Shown here piece after piece: positions 10,678-21,451 of a stretch of 40,849 bases of DNA (within the stretch, counting starts at the first letter, position 1; every line of letters begins with the position of its first letter). The position numbers and the translations under genes are program-made. Source of the stretch: Bipalium vagum (lineage: Eukaryota > Platyhelminthes > Tricladida > Geoplanidae). The stretch covers positions 1 to 40,849 of the forward strand of contig JBBMKC010021410.1 of NCBI GenBank assembly GCA_037834085.1, in the 5' to 3' direction. Under the pieces are notes generated by a model. It was not told the DNA's origin and searched no databases. It saw only the letters and a program-made list of their open reading frames with translations.

Positions 10678-11437
10678 TTATTCAGATTTTTTGTTCATTT
10701 TTCTCAACCAATCTTCCCAAAAATATTTTCTTTTTTTTCCTTTCAACCATTCTGTACAGATAGTGTCCAGATCTACTTTGTATTCGCGAGGTACCACTTT
10801 ATTACCTTTTCCCGTTATCAAAATGTAATCATCAACCTAACTTACCAAATTAAACAATTAAAATAGTTTAATGATTACTTACGGAATATTTATCCTTTTT
10901 CTGAACAAAGCAAAATTTTTTTTTATTTCTCGCCACAATGAAGCATCGTGGGTCATCTTGAGTTAGAATTTCTGAAATATTATCCGATAATTCAAAATCT
11001 TTTCCATCCAGTGATTTGCTTATAAAGAGTTGACTTTTCATGTTCCATAAAGTACAAATTACTCTATTATCAATAAAGAATTTCTCGCTTAAAAGGAAAG
11101 ATGTTTTGTCATCATAAGGATGATCCATTTCCATTTCTAATGTTCTTGTTTCCATATTAACAGAAAGAATAGATAGTTTTTGAATATTTTGTTGAAGTTT
11201 AACCTCTGCATCTTGAAGGATTTCAGTTTCCTCTTCTTCACTTTCTTCTTCTTCACTTTCCTCTTCTTCACTTTCTTCTTCTTCACTTTCCTCTTCTTCA
11301 CTTTCCTCTTCTTCACTTTCCTCTTCTTCACTTTCCTCTTCTTTGCGTTCCTCTTCTTCACCTTCATCTTCTTCAGTTTTCACATTTTCTAGAAGACAAG
11401 ACTGCTTATTAACAAACGGATCAAAATCTGATTCCAT
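10678..11437 (-). CDS. Unknown acidic protein with SEEEE repeat
   Basis: Two exons, 10883-11437 and 10678-10836, join across a 46-base intron (donor CC|GTAAGT, acceptor TTAG) to give 237 residues. The start at 11437 (MESDFDPFVNK) is the first methionine. Residues about 20-70 are a glutamate-rich run built mainly from SEEEE units. The remainder is a compact-looking domain with IDNRVICTLWNMKSQLFIS, CFIVARNKKKFCFV, VDDYILITGKGNKVVPREYK and a basic, tryptophan-rich tail (EWLKGKKRKYFWEDWLRKM). No membrane segment or signal peptide is seen. I do not recognise the family; the acidic run suggests a nuclear or nucleolar protein, but that is only inference. The clean intron and non-repetitive C-terminus argue that it is a real gene. 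Confidence 0.7.
11231..11374 (-). repeat. 15-base tandem repeat in coding sequence
   Basis: About nine copies of a unit reading CTCTTCTTCACTTTC on the plus strand encode SEEEE repeats in the gene at 10678-11437. The edge copies are degenerate and the inner ones nearly identical, as in a slipped repeat. Confidence 0.9.
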
Positions 11438-11985
11438 CTCTTGTATAAAGTGAAAATTTTATCAATTCAAATTGAATTTATGACTTTTCTCAAGTGCTCT
11501 TGAATATCTGAATTCGGTTAATAATATCATGTTATAATTTATGTTACAACCTAAAAGGTTGTATATATTGTAAGATATTTATTTATATAGTACTCATTTT
11601 TAAATAAAAATTATTAATCTGTTTTGAATTGTAAATTAATTTAGTCATTATTCAATAGTTAAAGTCAAAGTTTGGGTTATTTGTATAATTTTTATTGAAA
11701 TTAATATATTTATATTAAAAAATTATTAATTTATTATTATATCTGATTATTTCATCTCTTAAAATTAAAAAAGAATTTGACATTTAAAAATATATGTAAA
11801 TCAGAAATCATTTTCAAATTACACATTCCACTAATATTGGATTTAAATATTAATTATGGATTTAACATATTTTTCATAATTGAATTGTATTTTGACATTA
11901 AAAAAATAATAACAGAATTATTATAAAAATTACAAATTCAAAAATAAGCTAAAAACAAAAAAAATAATTATACTATAAAAAGATA
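11438..11985. other. AT-rich upstream region, no gene
   Basis: Upstream of the SEEEE-repeat gene. Only AT-rich spacer is seen. It should contain that gene's promoter, but no clear element stands out. Confidence 0.4.
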
Positions 11986-12221
11986 TACAGGGTGCGCCAC
12001 TTAAATTTGGAAAATTATCAGTAAAACAAAATCCGTTCCGCTTTCTGGTCATTATGGCAGCCCTGCTTTCATTTTCGGATTTCATTTCTAAAATTTGATT
12101 TATAATTTACAAGTTAATGATTAAATAATTAATTTAAACAATGCAGAAAATTACTTTTCTAATTTAAAATGTGAGATTTGTAAAAATTATTATCCTCCCA
12201 ATTTAAGTGGCGCACCCTGTA
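11986..12221. mobile_element. MITE with CAGGGTG inverted ends
   Basis: A 236-base element bounded by near-perfect inverted repeats of about 25 bases. The left end starts TACAGGGTGCGCCACTTAAA, and the right end is its complement (CCAATTTAAGTGGCGCACCC, then TGTA). A TA flanks each side, the target used by Tc1/mariner elements. There is no coding content. The TATACAGGGTG start is shared with the transposase-bearing element at 37694, which may belong to the same group. Confidence 0.9.
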
Positions 12222-13828
12222 TATTAGGAAATAAATAATATTTCGACATCATATACTAATTTACAAATAAAATTACTTTATTTTATAAATTAATTAAACA
12301 ATGAAGGTATTACACCCCCTTTGGGGAAAAATTTTTCAAAAGAAAGATTATTTATTTAGATTTTTAATATTTGTATTATTATTTATTAATTCTTATATTT
12401 TGAAAATTATTATTTTAAATATTGATATTTTATTTTTATGTGTCTTATTACCTTTATAACAAATAAGTTTATTTATTTATTTTATTAATCTCATATAAGT
12501 GTAAAAACAAAATATATCATATTTATAATATAATAATATTTTTCGACACATAAGGCAAATAAACGTTTTTTATTCTTTGTCACAAACCTACTTTCGATAC
12601 TTTGAAAATGGTAATTAAAGGGGTCAGCTACTGGCAATAGTTCTAACATTTAACAAAATTGTCTTAGATCTCCCGGAAAAATGAGAGCGCCTCTTGTTTT
12701 AATTTAGGTATTTAGGAGAGAAGGTAATTTCTGAAAATATGCCTTCGAACCTGAAGTTTATTTTGTTATTGTACTTTTTCTAACAAAAATCTGGGTGTAT
12801 ATCTCTGTTTGGCACCATTTATAATTTATCCCATGAAAACAAGTCCTCTGGAAGTTTTCATTTTTAATAACTATACTTACTGATTCCAAAGCTTTTTTTT
12901 TTCTAAGGCTTCCAGCGCCGTTTTCTGATACACGGATATTATTCTTTCATAAAATAATTCACTTCAATTTTTAGATTTCCTTTAATTCTGCATCACTGAT
13001 TTTATTTTCTTAATTATAAATAATTATATAAATACAACCAGAAATTTTATAATTATTTTCATATTTAAAAATAATAATTTGCTTAAAAGACAAATTCAAT
13101 ATTATAATATATTATATAAAAACATGAATGATATTTTTATGTTAAAGTACGGTTCTAATACTTGTAAGAATCATAATGTAGTTAATTGACTAATAAGTAA
13201 CATTAGATTATAGTAAGATTTTAATTAAAATATAACTGTTAAAAAATGTTACTTTATTTAATAATTTAATTTTTATTTATGCGTATTAAGGGGCACTGGT
13301 TGTCCAATGAATTTTTAATACGATTTAATCGATATATTAATAATAAGTAATTGGATGATATTGACGATGAGAATAACCGTAATCAGTATTGATGAAGTTG
13401 AACAACTGCATTGGTTCTCACGCCAGCCCAAGAATTTCAAAAACCTTCTGATAATTTTATGTAGCGCTGGCCAGTTACTATGATTCCATGTGAATGTATA
13501 ATGAAGAGTACCAACACCCTGGTCATACTAGAACGGCCATAATGTCTAAAACAAAGTTCTGTGGGAGTCAGCCAATGAGCCAAACTCAAAAAATCCAGCC
13601 AATATTCAAATCCCAATCTAAAACAGTATTCTGTTGGACATCCATTTTGATCACATTTTGTTATAAACATATTCTTTTGATTTAATTAAATTTTGTTGTG
13701 AACATTAAAGAAAAAAATTCATTAATGTAATTTTTATATATTTTTTGGTGATCGAAAATTATTAATTATTTTTTGCAATAATGAAAATTAAAAAATATGG
13801 AAAAAACAATTGTAAATAATAAAAAAAT
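12222..13828. other. Long stretch without an identified gene
   Basis: 12570-12930 and 13380-13680 are less AT-rich than the rest and have overlapping open frames on both strands (13494-13685 plus, 13437-13670 minus). Neither resembles a known protein. The second block could be the wreck of an unidentified mobile element. Confidence 0.3.
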
Positions 13829-14070
13829 CTAATGGTCATTTGTTTGGAAGATCTCGTGGACAGCAGAGGCGAGAGTCTAAAGAAACAAAAATAATAAAAA
13901 TAAAAATCAATAATTTTAATAGTGATAATAATTTTGAGATGTGATCTAAATAATATAAATAATATAAAAATATTACCGATGACCGGATCCGTGGGGTTCT
14001 TGGAGTCTGAAATAAGATAAAATACATAATATAAATAAAAAAACCGTCGGGTGACCTAGTGTCCGTATTT
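13829..14070 (-). CDS. Possible microexon gene fragment
   Basis: Three GC-richer islets on the minus strand, 14045-14070 (26 bases), 13977-14006 (30 bases) and 13829-13876 (up to 48 bases), are separated by T-rich spacers of 38 and 100 bases. Each is flanked by good splice sites: TTATTTAG before and GTTTTT after the first, TTATTTCAG before and GTAATA after the second, TTTCTTTAG before the third. Two frames stay open through all three. One gives NTDTRSPD, then DSKNPTDPVI, then DSRLCCPRDLPNK and a stop; the other ends TLASAVHEIFQTNDH and a stop. The protein is not recognised and the 5' part is not found. The splice layout is seen; that it is a gene is inference. Confidence 0.35.
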
Positions 14071-14547
14071 CTAAATAATAACATACATAAATGAATAGTA
14101 AGATACAAAAAACAAAATTAAATAATAAAAAATTGTATAATAAAAGTAATAATAAGAAGAGGAAATAAAACAATAATTAGAATTGTAAATAAGTAGTAAT
14201 AATAAAGTAGTTACATATAAAAAGAAAACTAGAATTACATCATCAATGTCGCAAAAAAAAATAAATAATAATGAGATGACGTCAATAGAAATAAAAAGCT
14301 TTTAAAAAATAGTATAAATTGATGGTTAGAAATTGACTTTTAGAACTTAAAATTAGTTTATTAAGAACTAATGAGGTCGATAAAAATTTTTAAAATATTA
14401 TTAAAAGACTTAGTTTATTACAACTAAACCAAATTGAGTTTATCAGAACTCTCATTAATTGTAAGTGAATTATTATAATCACAGATTTTAATTAAAATTA
14501 TTACTCAGAACAAGAATATGATTTCCCGTTTATGCTTTTATTTAATC
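14071..14547. other. AT-rich, no gene seen
   Basis: T-rich on the minus strand upstream of the microexon-like islets. An islet near 14240-14290 (GCGACATTGATGATG on the minus strand) might be another small exon, but its borders are unclear. Confidence 0.3.
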
Positions 14548-15138
14548 TGTTGGCGCAACTCTTAACTACACTGAGGTTGCTGTTGGCCTATCTAAAGAGT
14601 TCGTATCTCACCCTCTAGCAAAAACACTAAAACAAGCACTATAAAAATTTATTAAATTAAATGACGGTAAAACCCTTTTAATTACAACAAACAAATTATA
14701 CCAGGCAGTCACTCCCAAGCAAACTGCAACAATTGACAGTCTCAACACAAACAAAATACTGCTCAGGCAGTCTAAAAACAACACACTCATTAATTAAAAA
14801 GCTTATATACTATTTTATTGTTCGTTTTAGCGTCTCTGATTGGCCAGTTAAGCTTTCAATCATGACGTACTTTAATAATTTAATTATTACTAAAAATAAA
14901 ATAAATTTTTAAAAATTATAATTTTAGATTTATAGGATGACATGCTACTAATTAGAAATCAGTAGTCGTTCCTAAAATAATATTGAAAATTTATTTTTTT
15001 AATGTATTTAATTAATTTTAAATTAATAATTAATAATTAAAATACCTAATTTTAAATTAGACAGTGTATTATTTAAATTTTATTTTTCGCCAAAATTTTA
15101 TTTACAGAAACTTATAAGATAGGGGTCAAACCTCAACA
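14548..15138 (-). repeat. LTR-like repeat, copy B
   Basis: A 591-base repeat which on the minus strand starts TGTTGAGG and ends GCGCCAACA. It has a TATATAAGC box (complement of 14801-14809) and, about 130 bases further, AATAAA. TG...CA ends, an internal TATA box and a poly(A) signal are the parts of a retrotransposon LTR. No matching internal region lies beside it and no target duplication is visible, so it looks like an old solo LTR. Copies A and C lie at 8237 and 18979 in the same orientation. Confidence 0.6.
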
Positions 15139-15479
15139 AATTAATAAATTTCTAGATTCTTCTTTTTGTTTTAGTTTCTGCCATTTACAGTCTGGTACAT
15201 TAATTATCATATTCTCTGTTTTTATCTTCAGGGCGAGTGCACTCTTTCTAGTGCAAATTGGTTTCTTCTTTAAATTAAAATAAGAAAAATTTCATTTTGA
15301 TCACCAACGTTTTATTGTAAAGATACATTTTGTAAATTTTTATAAATAAATAAAAATTTCTAAACTTGTTAGTTCGTTATTTTTTTGGTTTTTCTTGTAA
15401 TTGGTGCACTAACTTCAAAAATACATTGTAAGGAATTACATAAACCAATAAATTATACATACCAGCATTCAAAAACAAG
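15139..15479. other. Spacer, no gene seen
   Basis: AT-rich with one less AT-rich patch at 15220-15280. No feature could be supported. Confidence 0.3.
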
Positions 15480-15960
15480 CAGCTATTCGACCTCCACTAA
15501 AGCCACCTTAGAGTCAATCTATCAAGACCATCAATAATCTGGTTTATATATATCGAAAAAATCTGAATAAACATTGGCTAAGGAAAGTTAATTTATCATG
15601 TTACTCTTTAAGATTAACAATGACTCCATAATTAATAACTTCATTCTAATCTATTCCATTCGTCTAAAAGGTTCAAATATATTCAGTTACTGATAAATAA
15701 AGATTGATGGTTCAGTAGGAATCAAATAGATAGATATGAGGCCATTCAGAAAATCAAAAAAGAATCACGGGAGTTGAGAAACCAAGAAACCAGAAGGAAC
15801 TTTACAGTCAAAGACGCAGTCATGATTAGAGAAGAAGTTAGAACGATACCAGGGGTCATACGAAATTAAAAAGAAAATCCATGACAGATACGAATTGGAA
15901 GAAAGTTGTCAGGAACATTGAAAAGATCAATAAATTCTTTAAATAAGGGGGATGTGAGAA
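15480..15960 (+). mobile_element. Ty3/gypsy retrotransposon fossil, pol 3' end
   Basis: Plus-strand fragments resemble the end of a Ty3/gypsy integrase, including the RYEAIQKIKKESRELRNQE segment near 15735 that is typical of the linker after the integrase core. A purine-rich tract (AAATAAGGGGGA) at 15941-15952 runs directly into TGTGAGAATT at 15953, the expected polypurine tract and start of a 3' LTR. The element is broken in many places and truncated at the 5' side. The 3' end of the LTR could not be fixed. It appears old. Confidence 0.6.
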
Positions 15961-16690
15961 TTAAAAACTTAAATAATTTTAATTAGTTTAAATATTTATT
16001 ATTTAAATTAATTTATTTGAATAATTGTTATATTAAAATACATAATTTCGAAATGACTCTTGATAACTTATCAACTGATATAAATGTGACTAACAATATT
16101 CAGTTACTGATTATGTTGCTATGTTACCTCTGCATATATTACTTGTACAAGAAATTGTGTTTATCAAAGTGTATATGACAGTTTAAAAGTTAAAGTAAAA
16201 TAATTCAACTAAAGATTAAATGAAAAATTTTAAATCATTTTATTCAAATTAATTTTATCATTGGTTTTGATGAAATTCTTAAAATTTAAAATTTGCTTCA
16301 ACCCCGATTTCTTATAATCTAATACCAGTTGTTTCTAATGGCTACTTAGCTATAAATTTTAAAAAATTAAAATGAATTATAAAAATTATAACTAAATAGA
16401 ATATTCAACCTAATAAAACACAAGGGTCCTAGTAAATGTAGTATGTTTTTGTTTTTCCTGCCTAATAATTACTTGATTTTATGTAATAGTTGTAACTATG
16501 CTTAGAAAGACTTTTTTACTAAATAATTTTATTAAAAAATTATTAAAGTAGGCTTAATATTAATTATATAATTTTAAATGTCTTTTATTGCTTTAGAATT
16601 GTTAATTAAATTAAACTTGATTTTTATTTAAAAAATAATTTGTTCGTGAAATTTATTTATAAAAAATAATCAAATGAGTCAAAACAGTCA
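15953..16690 (+). repeat. Possible 3' LTR of the gypsy fossil and spacer
   Basis: Starts with TG directly after the polypurine tract. No right boundary was found. A 16-base string (ATATTCAGTTACTGAT) also occurs inside the adjacent fossil near 15675 and again near 16097. Beyond about 16350 the sequence is AT-rich spacer without a gene. Confidence 0.35.
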
Positions 16691-16709
16691 ACAAAATCAT
16701 TGAAGAAAT

Positions 16710-16946
16710 TCATTTCGAAATTTCCCAGAATTGTTCCCCCACTAACTTTAGAATAATTTTTGGTTCTCTTTCAAATGGCACTCCGCTTCTCTCATTGTCA
16801 ACAAGCCCTGTAGTGACGGTCTCCATAAAGTATTTCAATCCATCATTGTGAAATTGAAAATCACCACAACACTTTTTTGAGAATGTTACTATAAAAGAAA
16901 ATAAAACATTGCCCAAGAAAAGCCAATCTACGGAAACAGGGCTCAT
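16710..16946 (-). CDS. Hypothetical protein, 78 residues
   Basis: Single open frame from ATG at 16946 to TGA at 16710. It begins MSPVSVDWLFLGNVLFSFIV, a hydrophobic stretch that could be a membrane segment or signal anchor. It continues into a soluble part, KKCCGDFQFHNDGLKYFMET and then SGVPFEREPKIILKLVGEQF. AATAAA follows within about 60 bases of the stop. Composition is protein-like and less AT-rich than the flanks. It may be the last exon of a longer gene, since upstream exons on the minus strand were not ruled out. I do not recognise the family. Confidence 0.45.
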   Translation of the reverse strand: MSPVSVDWLFLGNVLFSFIVTFSKKCCGDFQFHNDGLKYFMETVTTGLVDNERSGVPFEREPKIILKLVGEQFWEISK

Positions 16947-17290
16947 GTAATGACTAATTAGAATTTTATTTCATTCACAAAATGAGGTCAAATGTATTTG
17001 GTTAATATTAAGTTACCTAAACTGTATTTGTACTCAAAACCGAGATATAATTTGTTTCTAAGCGACGAGATTCAGCATTTTTCCTTTGTTTCCTATTGAT
17101 TATCAATCGATAAAGACCAAAGTGGTATTTTAAACTTAAACCTAAAGGGATAAAGATAATGATGAAGCACTTTTATTCTGATTTCCCACCAATCGTCCTC
17201 AATTAAATGAAAAACAAATTTTGATCAGATATCGGTCGTAATAAAAACGCGATAAAAACCGTAATATTGTATTACCAAGTTCCCAGCGTA
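16947..17290. other. Spacer between minus-strand genes
   Basis: Lies between the TATDN1 stop and the small frame at 16946. No feature could be supported. Confidence 0.4.
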
Positions 17291-18417
17291 TCAAGCCTTG
17301 AAAAACAAGTTTTCGCTGTTTGCATACAAGATCTCGCAGATTGTGTCGGGTTCTTCCATCCTGATTCCACAAAGAATTTCAAATATCTGCAAAATGTTGG
17401 CAGGCTCGTTTCTGCCTTTGACTGCAACTAGAGGATCCCATCGTTCCTTTTTGCAAGAGTCCATAAACGTTTTCACGTACTTGTAGCCTAAGCACGTTTT
17501 AGAATATAAAGAACTTGAATTATTTGGAACACGTGCTCACCTGCATGACTAGGGCGGACATCGCACCATGGAGAGTCGGTCTCGATCACCAAGCGGTCCA
17601 GAGGCAGCATTTTTATTACTTCTAGATTGGCTTCAGTCTTCAAGCTGCAGCCGTTTATGCCCAGATAAAATCCCATGGCTATCAATTGCTGCCCCTGTTC
17701 CAAACTACCATCAAAAGTATGAATTAAACCTGGTTTATCAGCCAATAATTGGCTGCTGTATTTATCCAATATTGATATCAGGTCATCGTGAGCTGCTCTA
17801 CAATGCAGATATAGAGGCAACTTTACCTCTATTGCCAAATGTATTTGCTTTTCGAAAAAGGTCTTCTGAATATCCCTCGAGCAAAACGTTTCTCTAAATA
17901 TTACATTGATAATATATTTTTAAAAATTCTAATGATTAGATCTAAGAGTGATTTAGATCACCTTTAGTTTTTGGAATTATTTCAAAGATCCAATCATTTA
18001 ATCACCTTTAATTAATTTTACCTGTCATAATCTAGACCACACTCTCCAATTGCTGAAACCCTTCCTCTATTTTCAAGAACAAGTGATTTCAATTTACTTA
18101 AATAGCCCTCATAATCATCAATAAATTCTTTACAATTAGTTGGATGACAACCAATTGTTACTCTTAATCCGTTATCCATATTCGATAATTTTAATGACTC
18201 ATAGGAATCAGATAATGAACCTTTATACAAAATGAAATTTCCAAAAATTTATGAAAAATTTAAAATTACCGCTGAGAAGAAGGAGTTTTACGACTCCGGA
18301 ATTGAGAGCCCTGTTTATCACATTTAATATATCTTCTTGATGCTTAACTTTTCCATTATATACCCCTTTATACATCTGATCTGTTAAATTTACCCCAACA
18401 TCAATAAATCTTCTCAT
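17291..18417 (-). CDS. TATDN1: TatD-family metal-dependent deoxyribonuclease
   Basis: Four exons (18270-18417, 18022-18220, 17541-17893, 17487-17291) join in frame to 298 residues; human TATDN1 has 297. It starts MRRFIDVGVNLTDQMYKG; a methionine four codons upstream is also possible, but this start fits the family. Conserved metal and catalytic motifs are all present: VTIGCHPT, IGECGLDYDR, LYLHCRAAHDD, HTFDGS, NGCSLKTEANLEVIK, IETDSPWC and the C-terminal KGRNEP. Introns are 49, 128 and 53 bases with GT-AG ends (donors GTAATT, GTAAAA, GTGAGC). Family members are TIM-barrel 3'-5' exonucleases linked to DNA repair and apoptotic DNA breakdown. No key residue appears lost, so it should be active. 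Confidence 0.95.
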
Positions 18418-18978
18418 TATAAAAGTCAATTAATTAAAAAAAATTTTAAATTAAAATAGTAAATATCATTATTAAAACACGTAAAACTTGTTATTTGGAA
18501 AACTAATTTATTTTTTAAAAAAATTAAACTTATAGAAATAATGTAATTTAAGAATCAAATTAGGAAAAATCAGAAATTGTAAACAATAATTAAATAAGAC
18601 AGCAGAAAAATTATAATGAAATCTAAATATAAAAATATTTCATAATTATTAACTTAAATTTGAAAATTTAGAGAAGTTACAAATGAATATATTTGATAAT
18701 AATAAACTAAAAAATATTTTAATTCTAAGAGTATATTAAAATAGCATTGATTCATTTCAAGAATTTCAAGAAGCTAGCGGAAGATCTGAGAAGTATTAAA
18801 GTTATGATATTTTTTTTGGCTCAGCTTACGATCTATTGGTTAAAGATCCTTATTAATGTTGAGTATTTTTCTTTGATATTTTTGCTTTCTTTTCGTGTGT
18901 CTCATGTATCATAATTAACATTTTATAGATTATTCTTTAATTAATTTTATTGATTTGTAATTGCTTTAATAATACATC
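18418..18978. other. Upstream of TATDN1, no gene seen
   Basis: AT-rich. It should hold the TATDN1 promoter, but no element stands out. 18765-18900 is slightly less AT-rich without a recognisable frame. Confidence 0.4.
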
Positions 18979-19672
18979 TGTTTGCGCCACTCATGTGCAG
19001 CTCACTTAGTCATAATTGAAGTTGCTGTGAGCTAACCTAAAGAGCTATCTCAACCTCTAACGAAACACTAAAACGAACCCTTAAAATTTAATACAAATAA
19101 AATAAGTGGATAAACAGTTTTCATTTACAACAACCAAAAAAGAACACGCAGAAGTCACACGAAATCCTCAGGCAGTCACTTACGATAAACAAAAAAATCA
19201 GACAGTCTCTCAAGCACAATCTAATTAAAACCTGTGCGAGGAAAAACCATTGTCAGCAAAAAAATATCAATTAAAAAAATCAAGTTTTCCTGATAATTTT
19301 CTGGGCCAAAAAAATGGATTTTTGCTGGCTTATATACTATTTTGCAGTTTATTTTAGCGTCTCTGGTTGGCCAGTTAAGCTGTCAATCATGACATACTTT
19401 CTATAATTAATTTTTACCAAGATAACTTTAAATTCTGAAAATTTCTAGAAATGTTAATCAAAGAATTTTAGGATAACATACTGCTGATTAAAAATCAATA
19501 GTTGCTCTTAAAATTATATTTTTAATTAATTTTTTTAAAAATTATTTAATTAATTTGAATTAACAATTATTAATTAAAAAACCTAATTTTAATTTAGCCT
19601 ACATGTTATTAAATTTTATTTTTCAGAAAAATTTTATTTAAAAAGCTTAAAGATGAGTCGAACATCAAAACA
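18979..19672 (-). repeat. LTR-like repeat, copy C
   Basis: A 694-base repeat in the same orientation as copies A and B. On the minus strand it begins TGTTTTGATGTTCGACTC and ends GCGCAAACA. It shares the TATATAAGC box (complement near 19328-19337) and the GTTGGCCAGTTAAG block with copy B. It is more worn at its termini than copy B. It is a solo copy without internal sequence. Confidence 0.55.
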
Positions 19673-20312
19673 TTGATATTTCTTTTAAATCGATGATGGA
19701 GACATTAATCTAATGATATATCTATTTTTGACATTAATTATAATTTTGTTTTTATTTATTGTATTTTACAAAACCCGTATTTGTAATCAATGCGAGTTTG
19801 TTTTTAGTGTTCATGAATTGATAATTTCCTTTAGAGTGATAATTATTTAATAATAATAAGAGAGCGTTTTTATTGAAAATGAGTATAAATGATAAAAATT
19901 TAATAATTTTTAAAATAAAGGTTTCCACTTTTTATCATTGGCACAAGATTTTTTATGGGTTTTCATATATTTATGACTACGAATCATTTTTTTCCATCAG
20001 GTTATATTAAATTGTTTTTTATACGAACTATTTTGTCGAGTTTCTTTTTCTTTTAAAACGTTTTCTTGCTACTCTATCTGAAATAAATATTTAAATCTTT
20101 TTTGAAATTAATTTTTAGACATTTCTGTTATTTACATGATGTAATTGTTATACAACAATATATATTTCATATATTACAATAATAATTATAATAACAATAA
20201 TAATAACAATAATAATAACAATAATTATAATAACAATAATAATAACAATAATAACAACAACAATAATAATAATAAAAATAATAATAGTGTATATAGTAAT
20301 TTTTAATAAAAA
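19673..20312. other. AT-rich spacer with AAC/AAT microsatellite
   Basis: No gene. 20170-20285 is a mixed AAT/AAC triplet microsatellite. Confidence 0.6.
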
Positions 20313-20813
20313 ATGTCATGTTTGATAAGCGAAATTGAAAAAATCATTAATGTTTGTGTTAAAAATTAAAATATATTACTTATAGCAAAATAGTAATATT
20401 TTTTATAAAACTATATTTCTGTAGTTTTGCTAAAATCTTTATTACACAAAAATATTTCAATTTTTACCATTTTTAAGATATATATAATCATGCTCTAAGC
20501 CTTGATTTTAAAAGAATCTTATATATACAGGAAAATATTAAAACTCTTGCCTATAAACAGAAAAAAATCAAGCTAAAAATTATACTTTAAATAATTTGCT
20601 TATCACGAAAAAATTACTCACAAAAATATTGATTGAAACAATTACAGGAACTTATTAAAGAGAAAGGACACCAATATCAACCAAAAACAACTGATTATGT
20701 ACGATCCTAAAAATGGTGACAAAGCTACCTCATGGGATCTGAAAAATCGAAACTTTTATTTAATAGAAAATTGTGAAAGAGAATTATATGATAGGAAAGT
20801 GTTGATCCACTAA
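20313..20813 (+). CDS. Probable small unknown protein, 100 residues
   Basis: Three exons, 20313-20355, 20478-20571 and 20648-20813, give a continuous 100-residue frame. It opens MSCLISEIEKIINV and continues LSLDFKRILYIQENIKTLAY (likely coiled coil). The end is strongly protein-like: LIMYDPKNGDKATSWDLKNR, then NFYLIENCERELYDRKVLIH and a stop. The first intron is GTGTTA...TTTAAG (122 bases). The second would be GC-AG (donor AA|GCTAAA, acceptor TTACAG), because no GT exists between the two open segments. That either marks a rare donor or means the gene is damaged. No family recognised. Confidence 0.45.
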
Positions 20814-21180
20814 TCACCATAGTAATATAATACCACCTAAAGAAGACAGGAAGCTGAAATTAATTGATTAATAAGCTTAAATAAAAAATAAAAATTTTGT
20901 TTGTATATTAGTTAAGAACTTCAATTGTTCGATGTTCAATTTGATTGATTTTCAATTCAAAATTCAACAGATTAGTATTCACACAAATTTTATTCTTCAA
21001 ATGCAGAACGACGAATAATTTAACAATATTAATTTTTTCTACTTAAAATTAAAATTTTTTTAAAAAATATTTTAAGTCTAATTAAATTTAAATAAAAAAT
21101 TTGAGATGAAAAGATCAAAAAAGATTAATTATTCAATTATATAAAGGTAAGAGACAAAAAAGCATCAAAAAACATAAGAA
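20814..21180. other. AT-rich spacer
   Basis: Nothing supported between the small gene and the short frame at 21181. Confidence 0.4.
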
Positions 21181-21451
21181 ATGGGAAAAAAGAAGAACAG
21201 ATATTTAGATGCCCAAAAATTAAATAAACTTAACAGTTTTGATGATTTTAAAGAAACGTGATGTAAGATCATAAAACTGAGTGGCGAATAAAATTCTGGT
21301 TTATAATATGAATTTTTCATAAAACTTCAGGATTTGTTGCATAGTATCAAGATTCATTGGTAATAATTTTTTAAAAAAATAATTCACTTCTAAAATTTTT
21401 AAGGAAATTAGTTGTAGAATAGCACAAAACAGAATTAGTGTTTAAAATAAA
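21181..21451 (+). CDS. Possible tiny gene
   Basis: ATG at 21181 opens MGKKKNRYLDAQKLNKLNSF followed by DDFKET, a charged, protein-like stretch in AT-rich surroundings. A GTGATG donor and two further short segments (a 29-base piece starting at the TTCAG near 21328, and a last piece from about 21423 to TAA) could make a 43-residue product ending AQNRISV. The splice sites are weak and no family is known, so this may be chance. Confidence 0.2.

Noticed and set aside
11137-11392. Lysine-rich (minus) and phenylalanine-rich (plus) open frames over the 15-base repeat
   Set aside because: They are other-frame readings of the SEEEE repeat, which belongs to a spliced gene with a non-repetitive C-terminus.
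17298-17897. Plus-strand frames over TATDN1
   Set aside because: Shadows of the minus-strand TATDN1 exons, which carry all catalytic motifs.
20170-20285. CRISPR-like array of short repeats
   Set aside because: It is an AAT/AAC microsatellite; there are no spacers and the genome is eukaryotic.
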